Positions 5,019 to 12,908 of a stretch of 21,841 nt of DNA are shown piece after piece; position 1 is the stretch's first letter; each line of letters opens with the position of its first letter. Made by a program: the position numbers and the translations under genes. The notes beneath the pieces were generated by a model. It had not been told where the DNA came from and did no database searches. It saw only the letters and a list, made by a program, of their open reading frames with translations. Origin of the DNA: a virus. The stretch covers positions 1 to 21,841 of IMG/VR virus record IMGVR_UViG_3300043427_003614, one strand, 5' to 3'.

Positions 5019-7762
5019 GCGTTTTTCAAATCATTAATTTGTGTCTGCAACTCTTTGACACATTCTACTAGAACGCCAACCAGACCGTCATAGTTTATAG
5101 ACTTAAATTTGTCACCATCAACAAGTTCTGGGAATACTTTTTCAACTTCTTGTGCAATTAAACCTATAGAAGGTTTCCCATTTGTCATCCAGTTAAAGGA
5201 TACTCCATTAAGGCTAGAAATCTTTTCAATTGGATTTTCAATAATGTTAACATTTTTCTTCAAATCTTTGTCAGATAGAGAAGTAAATGTAGTTGCTGTT
5301 AGATTTCCTGTAGAAGGATTAAAGGTTAATTTTGTTGTGGCAATACTTAATACTGATAGATCACCAGATGTAATTGTGGAATATCCAACATAATATGTGG
5401 CGTTTGTGGTCGTATCATTTACGACTGAGATAGAACCGGATCCACCAGACGTAGCTGCTGCACCCTGAATTCCTTGAGATCCTTGAGTGCCCTGAGTACC
5501 CTGAGTACCCTGGGCGCCCTGAGAACCTGTGGCTCCTGTAGATCCAAAAGTTCCTTGAGTGCCTTGAGTTCCTTGAGTTCCTTGTGCCCCCTGAGATCCT
5601 GTAGAACCTAAAGCGCCCTGTGTTCCTTGAGAACCCTGAACACCCTGAGTTCCTTGAGCGCCTTGAGAACCAACACTACCAAAGGATCCTTGAGTTCCCT
5701 GAACACCCTGAGTTCCTTGAGAACCTTGAGAACCAACGGCACCAAATGTTCCTTGAGTTCCTTGAGAACCTTGAGTTCCCTGTCTTCCTTGAGTTCCTTG
5801 GAGACCTTGAAGACCTTGAGTTCCTTGGACACCTTGAGTGCCTTGTGCTCCTTGAGATCCTGTGGCTCCAGTGAGACCCGAAACTCCCTGTGGACCTTGC
5901 AATCCTTGAAGACCCTGAGTACCTTGAGTACCTTGAGTTCCTTGAACACCTTGGGCTCCCTGTCTTCCTTGGGTTCCTTGTAGACCTTGAGTACCTTGTG
6001 CTCCTTGAGATCCTGTGCCGCCAGTGAGACCAGAGGATCCTTGAAGACCCTGAAGACCCTGAAGACCTTGAAGACCTTGAGTACCTTGGGTTCCCTGTCT
6101 TCCTTGGGTTCCTTGAAGACCTTGAGTACCTTGTAGACCCTGCCTTCCTTGAGTGCCCTGAAGACCTTGAGTACCTTGACGACCTTGAGTACCTTGGAGA
6201 CCCTGTAGACCAGCAGCAAACGGTGCAGTCCAACTGACACCAACTCCAGTAGAAGTTAGAACCGATCCGGCAATTCCTACATTATTGTAGATATCTCTAA
6301 GTGATGACTCTAATTCAATACTACCAATAAAGGAAGAATCTCCACCAACGTTTAGATTTTTTTCAATTCCAATTCCACCTTCTGTGACAATTGATCCAGT
6401 ATCTTTGCTAGTCGATTGTGTTGTGTCAGTTACATAAATTGCATCATTAATTTGGGTAGTTCCTGCATTTGAATCAATAATAAGATTTCCGGTTGTCGTG
6501 CTGACCGTATTTGTATCTAATTTAATATTATCAAATGTTCCTACACCAGTAACACTTAGATTGTTTATATTAACTTGAGAATCAAATGTAGAAATTCCAG
6601 TTACTCTTAATCTATTAAGTGTTGTAGAGTCAAAAACTTGAAGATCCTTGGTTGTTGCAAGTCCAATGACCTTAAGAGTATTAATTGTAGCAACACCAGT
6701 TACGTTTAGATCCGTTACTTCTGCTAATCCAACAATCTTTGATGCGGTTAAAATTCCTGTGAAGTATGCACTCGTTCCAGTAACAAATCCAATTGTTGTG
6801 ATTCCAGTAACTTGTAGATTTCGAGTCGTTGTTGTTCCAGTTACTCCAAGAGTCGAAATTGTTGCTATTCCAGTTACACGAAGATTATCAATCTCTGTTT
6901 GTCCAGTAAATCTAGAATATCCTCTTACATCTAGTAAATATTCTGGATTTGTGCTTCCAATACCAACACGGCTATTGATACTGTCATAAACAAAATTAGG
7001 TGCTCCATCTACTAATCCAGCATTATTATGAAACTGAACATTTGTAAAAGTTCCACCAGCTCCTGCTTGAACTGAACCTTGATTGACCCAGATTAAACCT
7101 CCTAGACTATCTTTAACTAAGATATCTTGAGTAAATCCAGGGCTGTTGTTAGAATCATAAATGGTTCCAGTAAGTCTAAGATCACCCTGAATATGTAATT
7201 CTTGTGTTGGGTTTGGAGTTCCAATACCCAATAATCCTGTGGGTGTTACTGCAAATATTGTTCCACCACTTCCAACATTTAGCCCTTTACCAACTGTTAG
7301 AATTCCAACAGAACTATTAAAAACTAAATTGGAAGATGTTGCAAAATCATTTAGTTCTTTAAATAAAACACTTCCGTTATTTCCTGGAGGAGATACCGTT
7401 ATTGTAGCGGCTATTGCAGGTGATCCATCAGGATTTAAATAACCACCTACTTGAATTGCATTTCCAACAAAATTGAGTTGACTAATGCTACTAATTCCTC
7501 CTGGAGGAGTTAAGATTCCTTCTTCATAAACACTAATTGCTCCAGGAATTAATCCTCCACCAACTGGGACCCAATATCTTTCTCCTGGTCTTTCAAGAAG
7601 AGTTATAACTTGATATTGAGTTCCTAATGGTATTACTTCTCCAGGTACCGCAGGATCTCCAAGATTTGGTTCTGCTTGATCTAGACCAAGATACCTATAC
7701 CTATCATCAGATAGTGATCCTTGTGGAGTTCTTTTAGATCGATTACTGATATATCTTGGCAT
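5015..7762 (-). CDS. Tail fibre with collagen-like stalk and peptidase S74 chaperone domain
   Basis: A 915-residue protein. The N-terminal third contains the modules LGIGTPNPTQELHIQG and RVGIGSTNPEYLLDVRG. Residues about 285-430 hold a ladder of xVTGI(A/S)T(I/F) repeats. Residues 518-769 are 84 uninterrupted Gly-X-Y triplets, mostly Gly-X-Gln, forming a predicted trimeric stalk. The C-terminal 86 residues are a peptidase S74 / intramolecular chaperone domain: S830-DKDL-K835 gives the Ser-Lys dyad, followed by GLIAQEVEKVFPELV and a final helix. In this family the C-terminal domain drives trimerisation and then cleaves itself off before the serine. It is thus probably a trimeric, self-processed receptor-binding or whisker-type fibre. 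The gene begins 2 bases after the 222-residue ORF, and its stop overlaps the -35 box of the next promoter. Confidence 0.9.
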   Translation of the reverse strand: MPRYISNRSKRTPQGSLSDDRYRYLGLDQAEPNLGDPAVPGEVIPLGTQYQVITLLERPGERYWVPVGGGLIPGAISVYEEGILTPPGGISSISQLNFVGNAIQVGGYLNPDGSPAIAATITVSPPGNNGSVLFKELNDFATSSNLVFNSSVGILTVGKGLNVGSGGTIFAVTPTGLLGIGTPNPTQELHIQGDLRLTGTIYDSNNSPGFTQDILVKDSLGGLIWVNQGSVQAGAGGTFTNVQFHNNAGLVDGAPNFVYDSINSRVGIGSTNPEYLLDVRGYSRFTGQTEIDNLRVTGIATISTLGVTGTTTTRNLQVTGITTIGFVTGTSAYFTGILTASKIVGLAEVTDLNVTGVATINTLKVIGLATTKDLQVFDSTTLNRLRVTGISTFDSQVNINNLSVTGVGTFDNIKLDTNTVSTTTGNLIIDSNAGTTQINDAIYVTDTTQSTSKDTGSIVTEGGIGIEKNLNVGGDSSFIGSIELESSLRDIYNNVGIAGSVLTSTGVGVSWTAPFAAGLQGLQGTQGRQGTQGLQGTQGRQGLQGTQGLQGTQGRQGTQGTQGLQGLQGLQGLQGSSGLTGGTGSQGAQGTQGLQGTQGRQGAQGVQGTQGTQGTQGLQGLQGPQGVSGLTGATGSQGAQGTQGVQGTQGLQGLQGTQGRQGTQGSQGTQGTFGAVGSQGSQGTQGVQGTQGSFGSVGSQGAQGTQGVQGSQGTQGALGSTGSQGAQGTQGTQGTQGTFGSTGATGSQGAQGTQGTQGTQGSQGIQGAAATSGGSGSISVVNDTTTNATYYVGYSTITSGDLSVLSIATTKLTFNPSTGNLTATTFTSLSDKDLKKNVNIIENPIEKISSLNGVSFNWMTNGKPSIGLIAQEVEKVFPELVDGDKFKSINYDGLVGVLVECVKELQTQINDLKNA
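5456..6211 (-). repeat. Collagen-like repeat, 84 Gly-X-Y triplets in 9-bp units
   Basis: Counted directly from the translation: 84 consecutive triplets with glycine in every first position. The common units are GTQ, GLQ, GAQ, GSQ and GRQ. Longer-period landmarks (GLT-G-T-GSQGAQG, TFGxxGSQG) recur, suggesting duplication of larger blocks. Only one proline is present (GPQ). The near-identical 9-bp units should be prone to slippage or recombination. Confidence 0.95.
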
Positions 7763-7764
7763 AA

Positions 7765-8433
7765 TTATGACACGCTATTCTCTAGAATACTACAAATAAA
7801 TTCCATTTGAAGAGGTGCAACATGCCCACCACTTACATAGGTGTGAGCAATTCCTACAACTACTCCAGAATTGGTTACAAATGTCTTTGATGTTCCAACA
7901 CTTCCGATTATAGAATCAACAGTAAATGATTGTTGTGGTGCTGGGAAAATTGATGTTGTTAATCCAAACGATCCACTACAAGTAAATGCCAATCCACTCA
8001 TTGTTACTTCATCATTTGCATTAAAATTATGTGGAGTAAGTGTTGTTATGGTAGTAATACCGGTATTATTATCATAAACACAATTTGTAATTGTTACAAT
8101 ACCTGCCTGAGTTCCTTCAATTATGACGGAATCAGTAACTACAGCCGTTCTTTCTAAAACCAATCTACCATCAATAATTACCACAGCATCATTTGGTGGT
8201 ATTTCCACATCCTTAATGACTCTGATATTTCTTGTATTTCCAGCAGTCCTTGCTGACGTACTTTTTCTACTATGAGTGAGTGATACTGTTGGGTAAGTAT
8301 TAACTCCTACATTAGAAACTTGTGCATAAAGAATAATTGCAGAAACTCCAACAGGAGTTGTGTATACTGTCTGTTCTCCTGGAGCAACAGGAACTGCAAT
8401 AGTTAAAAATTTATTAAGTGGTGCGACTGCCAT
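7765..8433 (-). CDS. 222-residue probable virion structural protein
   Basis: ATG at 8431-8433, three bases after the stop of the 1096-residue fibre gene, and TAA two bases before the collagen fibre gene, so it is translated between two fibre proteins in one operon. The first ~110 residues (MAVAPLNKFLTIAVPVAPGE, then a regular set of beta strands ending IEGTQ) look like a small beta-sandwich. The second half contains the module ITTITTLTPHNFNANDEVTM, related to PHxLxTGDxVxV modules in the large fibre gene at the left edge, followed by FTVDSIIGSVGTSKTF. No enzyme motif or membrane segment is visible. It is likely a fibre-associated or neck/baseplate decoration protein; the exact family is not recognised. 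Confidence 0.75.
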   Translation of the reverse strand: MAVAPLNKFLTIAVPVAPGEQTVYTTPVGVSAIILYAQVSNVGVNTYPTVSLTHSRKSTSARTAGNTRNIRVIKDVEIPPNDAVVIIDGRLVLERTAVVTDSVIIEGTQAGIVTITNCVYDNNTGITTITTLTPHNFNANDEVTMSGLAFTCSGSFGLTTSIFPAPQQSFTVDSIIGSVGTSKTFVTNSGVVVGIAHTYVSGGHVAPLQMEFICSILENSVS

Positions 8434-8436
8434 ATT

Positions 8437-11400
8437 TTATCTCAGTGCAAGTATAAGTGGGGTAACTTCTGCCTGTATTGCCTTACTAAAATCTCTTCCT
8501 CTAATGATTGCGGATGGTTGATTAATCTGAAATCCTTCACCAATATCAAAATTACCTTTTTGATCTGTACTCGTAAATGGAATTTGTGCCCCATCTAAAG
8601 CAACAATTTCATTTTCCTTAATTGGAACACTACCTTTGAAAGGCGTTGATGTATTTATATCAGTTCCTGTTCCGATATATTCAAAAGAATGAGAGCTTGT
8701 AAGAATACGACTGATTCTCTTCAGTGCAACATCTTCTCCACCAAATAATTCATAAGGAATAAATTCATTGAAAGTAACCGTGGTAATTCCAGACAAAGTT
8801 ACTTGTGTTGCAACATCTACAGTGTAATAAATTGGTTGAGTATTTACTGTAGCAGATGCTCCTCCAGAACCATCAATGAAAACTTCCAGATTTTGTGTTG
8901 GTAAGTAATTTCTTCCACTGTTTATAACATCAATTGCCGTAATAGCACCAGATACCTCATCAATGGTTGGACTTATTTCTGCAATAATTCCTTGAGGTCC
9001 CTTTGGTTGTTGAGATAGATCATTTGCATCTCGAATAACTACTGTTGGTGGATTAATTGCACTATATCCAGATCCACCATTCGTAATAGTAATCGAGTCA
9101 ACCTGTCTCATAGGTTCTGCCAAGATAGTACTCGGCAGACCTGTTGTATCGGCGTCGGCATAATTACTCAAATCAATCTTGAAGAAGAGCGCTTGCCCGT
9201 CATATGGTCTTCTAGGATTACCGCTCGAATCAAACAAATTAATGAACGTAACAGTATCAGACCCGGCATCAACTCCATCAATAGATCTTGTTGATGGATA
9301 TCTTGATACTGTTCCGGTGAATTCGGTAGAACCTAATCCCACAGCAACTAATCCAAAGTTACCAAAGGATGAGTTAGAGTTTGTTAGGTCACAAGAACCA
9401 CCAGTGTCCGCATAGATTGCAATATCACAGTTAATTGTGAAAATAGAAACTAACTGAGCATATCCGTTATTGCTAATTGATACTCCAATTCCTGCCTCAT
9501 TATATTGAGTGAAGGAGTCACAAACCATACACTTCAAATCATTACCAATTGTTGCCGCAGTTGCATGGTCTCCATTAATTTTCATACCAATACTGCCACT
9601 CATAAAGTTGGTGCAGTTACGAATATATGGAGATCTCCATCTTCCGGTAGGTCCTTCTGTAGCAGGACCTGGTTCTAAATATCCGGATCTAGCTCTTGAA
9701 ATTCCTGTTGGTGGTGGGAATGCCACTGCCGCACCTTTAATAGAAATTGGTGCATCAGCATCAAATGGATTTTTACTGTAAGCAAAACTTAAGTTCTCAA
9801 CTAAACATCCTCTTCTTACATAGAATACGTCATCATCATTTTGTGGGCATATTGTTACGAGTCTTAAATCTTGACCAGTAACAGTAACATCAGTTCTCAA
9901 TCCAATTGGGTTATTTTCAAAATAAACACCAGAACGAACCATGATAGTATCACCTGGTTGTGCAGCAGCCGCTGCAGCGCCAATTGTAAGTTTTGCCGAA
10001 CCTTCCGTTCTTCCATTATTATCATCATTTCCATACTTAGAAACGTATATAATATTTTTGGAATCAGCACCTGGTGGAGACCAAACAATTTTACCATCAG
10101 GGTAAGTTATTCTAGGTGAAGCAGTAGGGCTTCCACCAATGATTGTTGTAACAATACCAGCACAAACTGTAATTGCAGAAACTACGTTTGAACATCCATC
10201 ATAGTTTGTATTTGATCCAACAATTGGATCATCCTGCAGCATTAAATCTTTAATTTGAGGAATGCTATTACCTATTCCTTGATATGACTTTGGTGGAGAT
10301 ACATTATTAATTACGTATCTTGAAAGTTGTGCTGCCGTGGTGATTGCAACAATCGAAGCATCCTTAATACTGTAACCATTTACATCAGTTCCTGTAATAT
10401 GAATTAGAGTATTTCCATTATAATAAGATAAACCGGCGCCAACTGAACCTGAGTTACCACCTCTAGTGATATCGTAAGTAATTGCTTTTAGAATATCTTT
10501 GATATCATCTTTACAAGATGTATAATCATTTGAAGAAAGATTAAATGCTGGTGATTTGTAATCAGTACTTGTAATAAATCCTACTGCCTCATTTGCAATA
10601 AAATCTAAGTTCAATCTAATTAAATTAGCGGCATCAAAAAATCTTCCTCCAATGATACTACCAGAAGTATCAACTCCGACAGTTGCTAATACATTTCTTG
10701 GAACTTGATATTGCTCTGATCTAAATCCGACGTTTTCGTTGGTATCATATATTGCACTATCATTAAAAAATACATCTCTATTATTAAACTCAACATCTCT
10801 CTCAGGATTATCCGTACCAAATCCAACTAATCCGGCACTAGTTGTGGTAATTACAGTTCCAGCAAATCCGACTTGGAGAGTTGTTTGTAGCGTGGTAGCG
10901 CCATCAACATCTAAAGTGTCGTTAAGTGTAGTAGCACCATCGACATCCAGAGTATCATTGAGAGTGGTAGCCCCATCAACGTCTAAAGTTGCGTTTAAAG
11001 TAGTGGCACCATCAACATCCAGAGTATTGTTAAGGGTGCTGGCACCATCAACATCAAGAGTTGAATTTAATGTGGTTGCACCATCGACATCCAGAGTTGC
11101 ATTTAATGTGGTACCGCCATCAACATCCAGAGTATCATTGAGAGTGGTAGCCCCATCAACATCTAAAGTATTGTTAAGAGTGGTAGCACCATCAACATCC
11201 AATGTGGAGTTTAGAGTAGTTCCGCCATCAACATCAAGAGTTGAATTTAACGTGGTAGCACCATCAACATCTAGAGTTGCATTTAAAGTAGTATCTCCAT
11301 CAACGTCTAAAGTATTATTAAGAGTAGTAGCACCGTCAACATCAAGAGTTGAATTTAACGTGGTTGCACCATCAACATCTAGAGTTGAATTTAATGTGGT

Positions 11401-11727
11401 TGCACCATCAACATTTAAAGTTGCATCAAAGTCAACTGCTTCAGTTGCATGAAGGGTTCCGGTAATATCTAAAGTTGCTGATGGATTACTATTTTGAATA
11501 CCAACATTGGTCATTCTGTAGATATTTCCGCTACTATTATATCCCCACAAGTCTTGTGTACGGATATCTGCAATCCAATTTGGATTGCCAGCATTAACGA
11601 CCGGTATTAAATTATCTGTTCCAATACCAAGGCTATTTGATTGAACAAAATTTAGAGCAGCAAATGCTTGTGCTAAATCATCTGTTGGAATAAACACTCC
11701 TTGGTCTTGAACATAAAATCTTGTCAT
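8437..11727 (-). CDS. Tail fibre with 12-residue repeat array and pectin-lyase-like domain
   Basis: A 1096-residue protein. Residues 1-100 begin MTRFYVQDQGVFIPTDDLAQ and include an NPSATLDITG module. Residues 104-283 are 15 tandem copies of a 12-residue unit (LDVDGATTLNST). Residues about 557-850 begin IIYVSKYGNDDNNGRTEGSA and continue PGDTIMVRSGVYFENNP, typical of right-handed beta-helix (pectin-lyase/DUF1565-like) fibre domains. TNSNSSFGNFGLVAVG near residue 780 matches the large fibre at the left edge. A GGSGY-PPTV-I module with NSGRNYLP lies near residues 885-960. It is a probable long tail fibre or other host-contact protein. A perfect TATAAATA late promoter lies 21 bases upstream. No S74 or other maturation domain is visible at its C-terminus. 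Confidence 0.85.
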   Translation of the reverse strand: MTRFYVQDQGVFIPTDDLAQAFAALNFVQSNSLGIGTDNLIPVVNAGNPNWIADIRTQDLWGYNSSGNIYRMTNVGIQNSNPSATLDITGTLHATEAVDFDATLNVDGATTLNSTLDVDGATTLNSTLDVDGATTLNNTLDVDGDTTLNATLDVDGATTLNSTLDVDGGTTLNSTLDVDGATTLNNTLDVDGATTLNDTLDVDGGTTLNATLDVDGATTLNSTLDVDGASTLNNTLDVDGATTLNATLDVDGATTLNDTLDVDGATTLNDTLDVDGATTLQTTLQVGFAGTVITTTSAGLVGFGTDNPERDVEFNNRDVFFNDSAIYDTNENVGFRSEQYQVPRNVLATVGVDTSGSIIGGRFFDAANLIRLNLDFIANEAVGFITSTDYKSPAFNLSSNDYTSCKDDIKDILKAITYDITRGGNSGSVGAGLSYYNGNTLIHITGTDVNGYSIKDASIVAITTAAQLSRYVINNVSPPKSYQGIGNSIPQIKDLMLQDDPIVGSNTNYDGCSNVVSAITVCAGIVTTIIGGSPTASPRITYPDGKIVWSPPGADSKNIIYVSKYGNDDNNGRTEGSAKLTIGAAAAAAQPGDTIMVRSGVYFENNPIGLRTDVTVTGQDLRLVTICPQNDDDVFYVRRGCLVENLSFAYSKNPFDADAPISIKGAAVAFPPPTGISRARSGYLEPGPATEGPTGRWRSPYIRNCTNFMSGSIGMKINGDHATAATIGNDLKCMVCDSFTQYNEAGIGVSISNNGYAQLVSIFTINCDIAIYADTGGSCDLTNSNSSFGNFGLVAVGLGSTEFTGTVSRYPSTRSIDGVDAGSDTVTFINLFDSSGNPRRPYDGQALFFKIDLSNYADADTTGLPSTILAEPMRQVDSITITNGGSGYSAINPPTVVIRDANDLSQQPKGPQGIIAEISPTIDEVSGAITAIDVINSGRNYLPTQNLEVFIDGSGGASATVNTQPIYYTVDVATQVTLSGITTVTFNEFIPYELFGGEDVALKRISRILTSSHSFEYIGTGTDINTSTPFKGSVPIKENEIVALDGAQIPFTSTDQKGNFDIGEGFQINQPSAIIRGRDFSKAIQAEVTPLILALR
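10879..11418 (-). repeat. Tandem array, 15 x 36 bp coding for a 12-residue repeat
   Basis: Fifteen units of 36 bp with no spacer, found by spacing between successive copies of the VDG codons. Protein consensus: LDVDGATTLN(S/N/A/D)T. Variation is mainly at one position (S/N/A/D) and in synonymous bases. It is flanked by FDAT upstream and TLQVGFAG downstream. It probably forms a regular beta-solenoid or trimeric beta-prism shaft. Confidence 0.95.
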
Positions 11728-11748
11728 TTTACTTCTTTATGTTAAAAA

Positions 11749-11756
11749 TATTTATA
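11749..11756 (-). promoter_or_regulatory. T4-type late promoter box, exact TATAAATA
   Basis: The minus strand reads TATAAATA in the 39-base gap between the 190- and 1096-residue fibre genes, 21 bases before the latter's ATG. It is an exact match to the T4 late promoter core, which is recognised by gp55 sigma with the gp33/gp45 co-activators in T4. Confidence 0.75.
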
Positions 11757-11766
11757 GATCATAATA

Positions 11767-12339
11767 TTAAGGATAAAGTGGAACTCCTTCGTCCAGGACA
11801 AAGATTCCTCCAGTACTAATTCCAGGAACTTCTGGTCTCGATTCCGCAACCAGAGGAATCCAGCGAATGCCACGATCATCTCTAGTTAAGAAATAACCGT
11901 TTCTTCCAGGAACGTTTATTGAGTCGTAAATAGTTACATCAATCTTAACGCTTCCGGCAACATCTAATGCTTGTTGAGGTTCTACACTTCCAATTCCAAC
12001 TCTATCACTAACTATTGCAGTTCCAATTACATCTAGATTTTTTCTTGGTATTGTTGTTCCTATTCCAACATTTCCAGTTGAAGCATCTGCTCTTAAAGTT
12101 TGCCCATCAACACCAACATCTAATCTTTGCCTAACTGTTAAAATTCCTACAGATATACCACTTTCAAAATATACGTCAGATAAAAAAGTTGCAGATCCTC
12201 TGACTTCTATGTCATTAAATATTTCTTTAGTATTTGATTCGAATTCATAATAAAGAGTACCATAAATGTAAACGTCCTTAAAGAACTTAGCATCTTCATT
12301 AAAATATGCTTCTTGTCCGGTTACATTAATGTTAGACAT
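11767..12339 (-). CDS. 190-residue tail-fibre / baseplate-associated structural protein
   Basis: It begins MSNINVTGQEAYFNEDAKFF and contains two GIGT/GIGS-x-x-P-x-x-x-LDV-x-G modules (VGIGTTIPRKNLDVIG and VGIGSVEPQQALDVAG). It ends with TIYDSINVPGRNGYF followed by a domain WIPLVAESRPEVPGISTGG. The same VGIG and TIYDS-N-PG modules appear in the N-terminal part of the 915-residue collagen fibre, so the two share a building block. Its length and lack of a distal domain suggest an adaptor or fibre base rather than a receptor-binding tip. Its ATG follows the stop of the spike gene by one base, linking it translationally to the hub operon. Confidence 0.75.
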   Translation of the reverse strand: MSNINVTGQEAYFNEDAKFFKDVYIYGTLYYEFESNTKEIFNDIEVRGSATFLSDVYFESGISVGILTVRQRLDVGVDGQTLRADASTGNVGIGTTIPRKNLDVIGTAIVSDRVGIGSVEPQQALDVAGSVKIDVTIYDSINVPGRNGYFLTRDDRGIRWIPLVAESRPEVPGISTGGIFVLDEGVPLYP

Positions 12340-12340
12340 C

Positions 12341-12907
12341 TTAGAAAACCTTACTTATAAACGGAGTAACCGCTTTAAATACAGACCCTAATACATCAGC
12401 ACCCACAAAACTTCCAGAAAATACTTTCATACCAAATCCAATACCCATATTTTCAATCACATTTCCGCGCATTCCATCAGCATCTACAGAAACTCCTTTA
12501 AGCAAAATACGACCAGAAGATGATTGTTGAATAATATTTCTACCTGCCTTAAGAGTAATATCTTCGTCTGCATCAAGCATGATATTATTTGCTTTGATGC
12601 GAACCATTCCGGTTCTTTCTGCGGTAATTGTTACATCACCATTTCTACCGACAATTACAATATCTACACTCTTTCCTTCGTTATTTTCTCCAGCAACAAT
12701 CTCAATTGTTCGATCATTTTTAATCGAATAAAGTCCAGAACTAGTTAAAGAGATTGAAGATTTATCATTATCATCAGTAACACCATAAAGACGATAAACG
12801 TCAGTTCCACTTCCGGACATTTGTGGATTTGCAGTATCAATCCTGAAATTTGGATTGAAACTGATGAGTTGTCTTTTGTAAATATTTTGATTTGGTCTTT
12901 CTGCCAT
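12341..12907 (-). CDS. Baseplate central spike (gp5 C-terminal / VgrG-like beta-helix)
   Basis: A 188-residue protein. Residues ~70-145 show alternating beta-strand repeats (VDIVIVGRNGDVTITAER, then MVRIKANNIMLDADEDITLKA, then GRNIIQQ and GRILLKG), the pattern of the intertwined trimeric beta-helix of the T4 gp5 C-terminus and of VgrG spikes. In T4 this helix is part of the gp5 polypeptide; here it is a separate gene one base downstream of the gp5 OB-domain gene. The C-terminal ~35 residues are hydrophobic/glycine-rich (GMKVFSGSFVGADVLGSVFK) and could cap or anchor the needle. It probably sits below the hub and punctures the outer membrane. The structural assignment is from repeat pattern and position. 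Confidence 0.65.
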   Translation of the reverse strand: MAERPNQNIYKRQLISFNPNFRIDTANPQMSGSGTDVYRLYGVTDDNDKSSISLTSSGLYSIKNDRTIEIVAGENNEGKSVDIVIVGRNGDVTITAERTGMVRIKANNIMLDADEDITLKAGRNIIQQSSSGRILLKGVSVDADGMRGNVIENMGIGFGMKVFSGSFVGADVLGSVFKAVTPFISKVF

Positions 12908-12908
12908 T

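Noticed and set aside
5608-6243. Long open frames in other frames and on the opposite strand across the collagen region (for example a 211-residue Lys/Val/Leu-rich frame)
   Set aside because: They arise because the 9-bp repeat lacks stop codons in several frames. Their composition is simply the repeat read out of frame, and they have no start context or domain pattern.
10739-11452. A 237-codon plus-strand open frame with repeated VVAPSTSRV
   Set aside because: It is the antisense readout of the 36-bp repeat array of the fibre gene. It has no ribosome binding site or plausible operon context.
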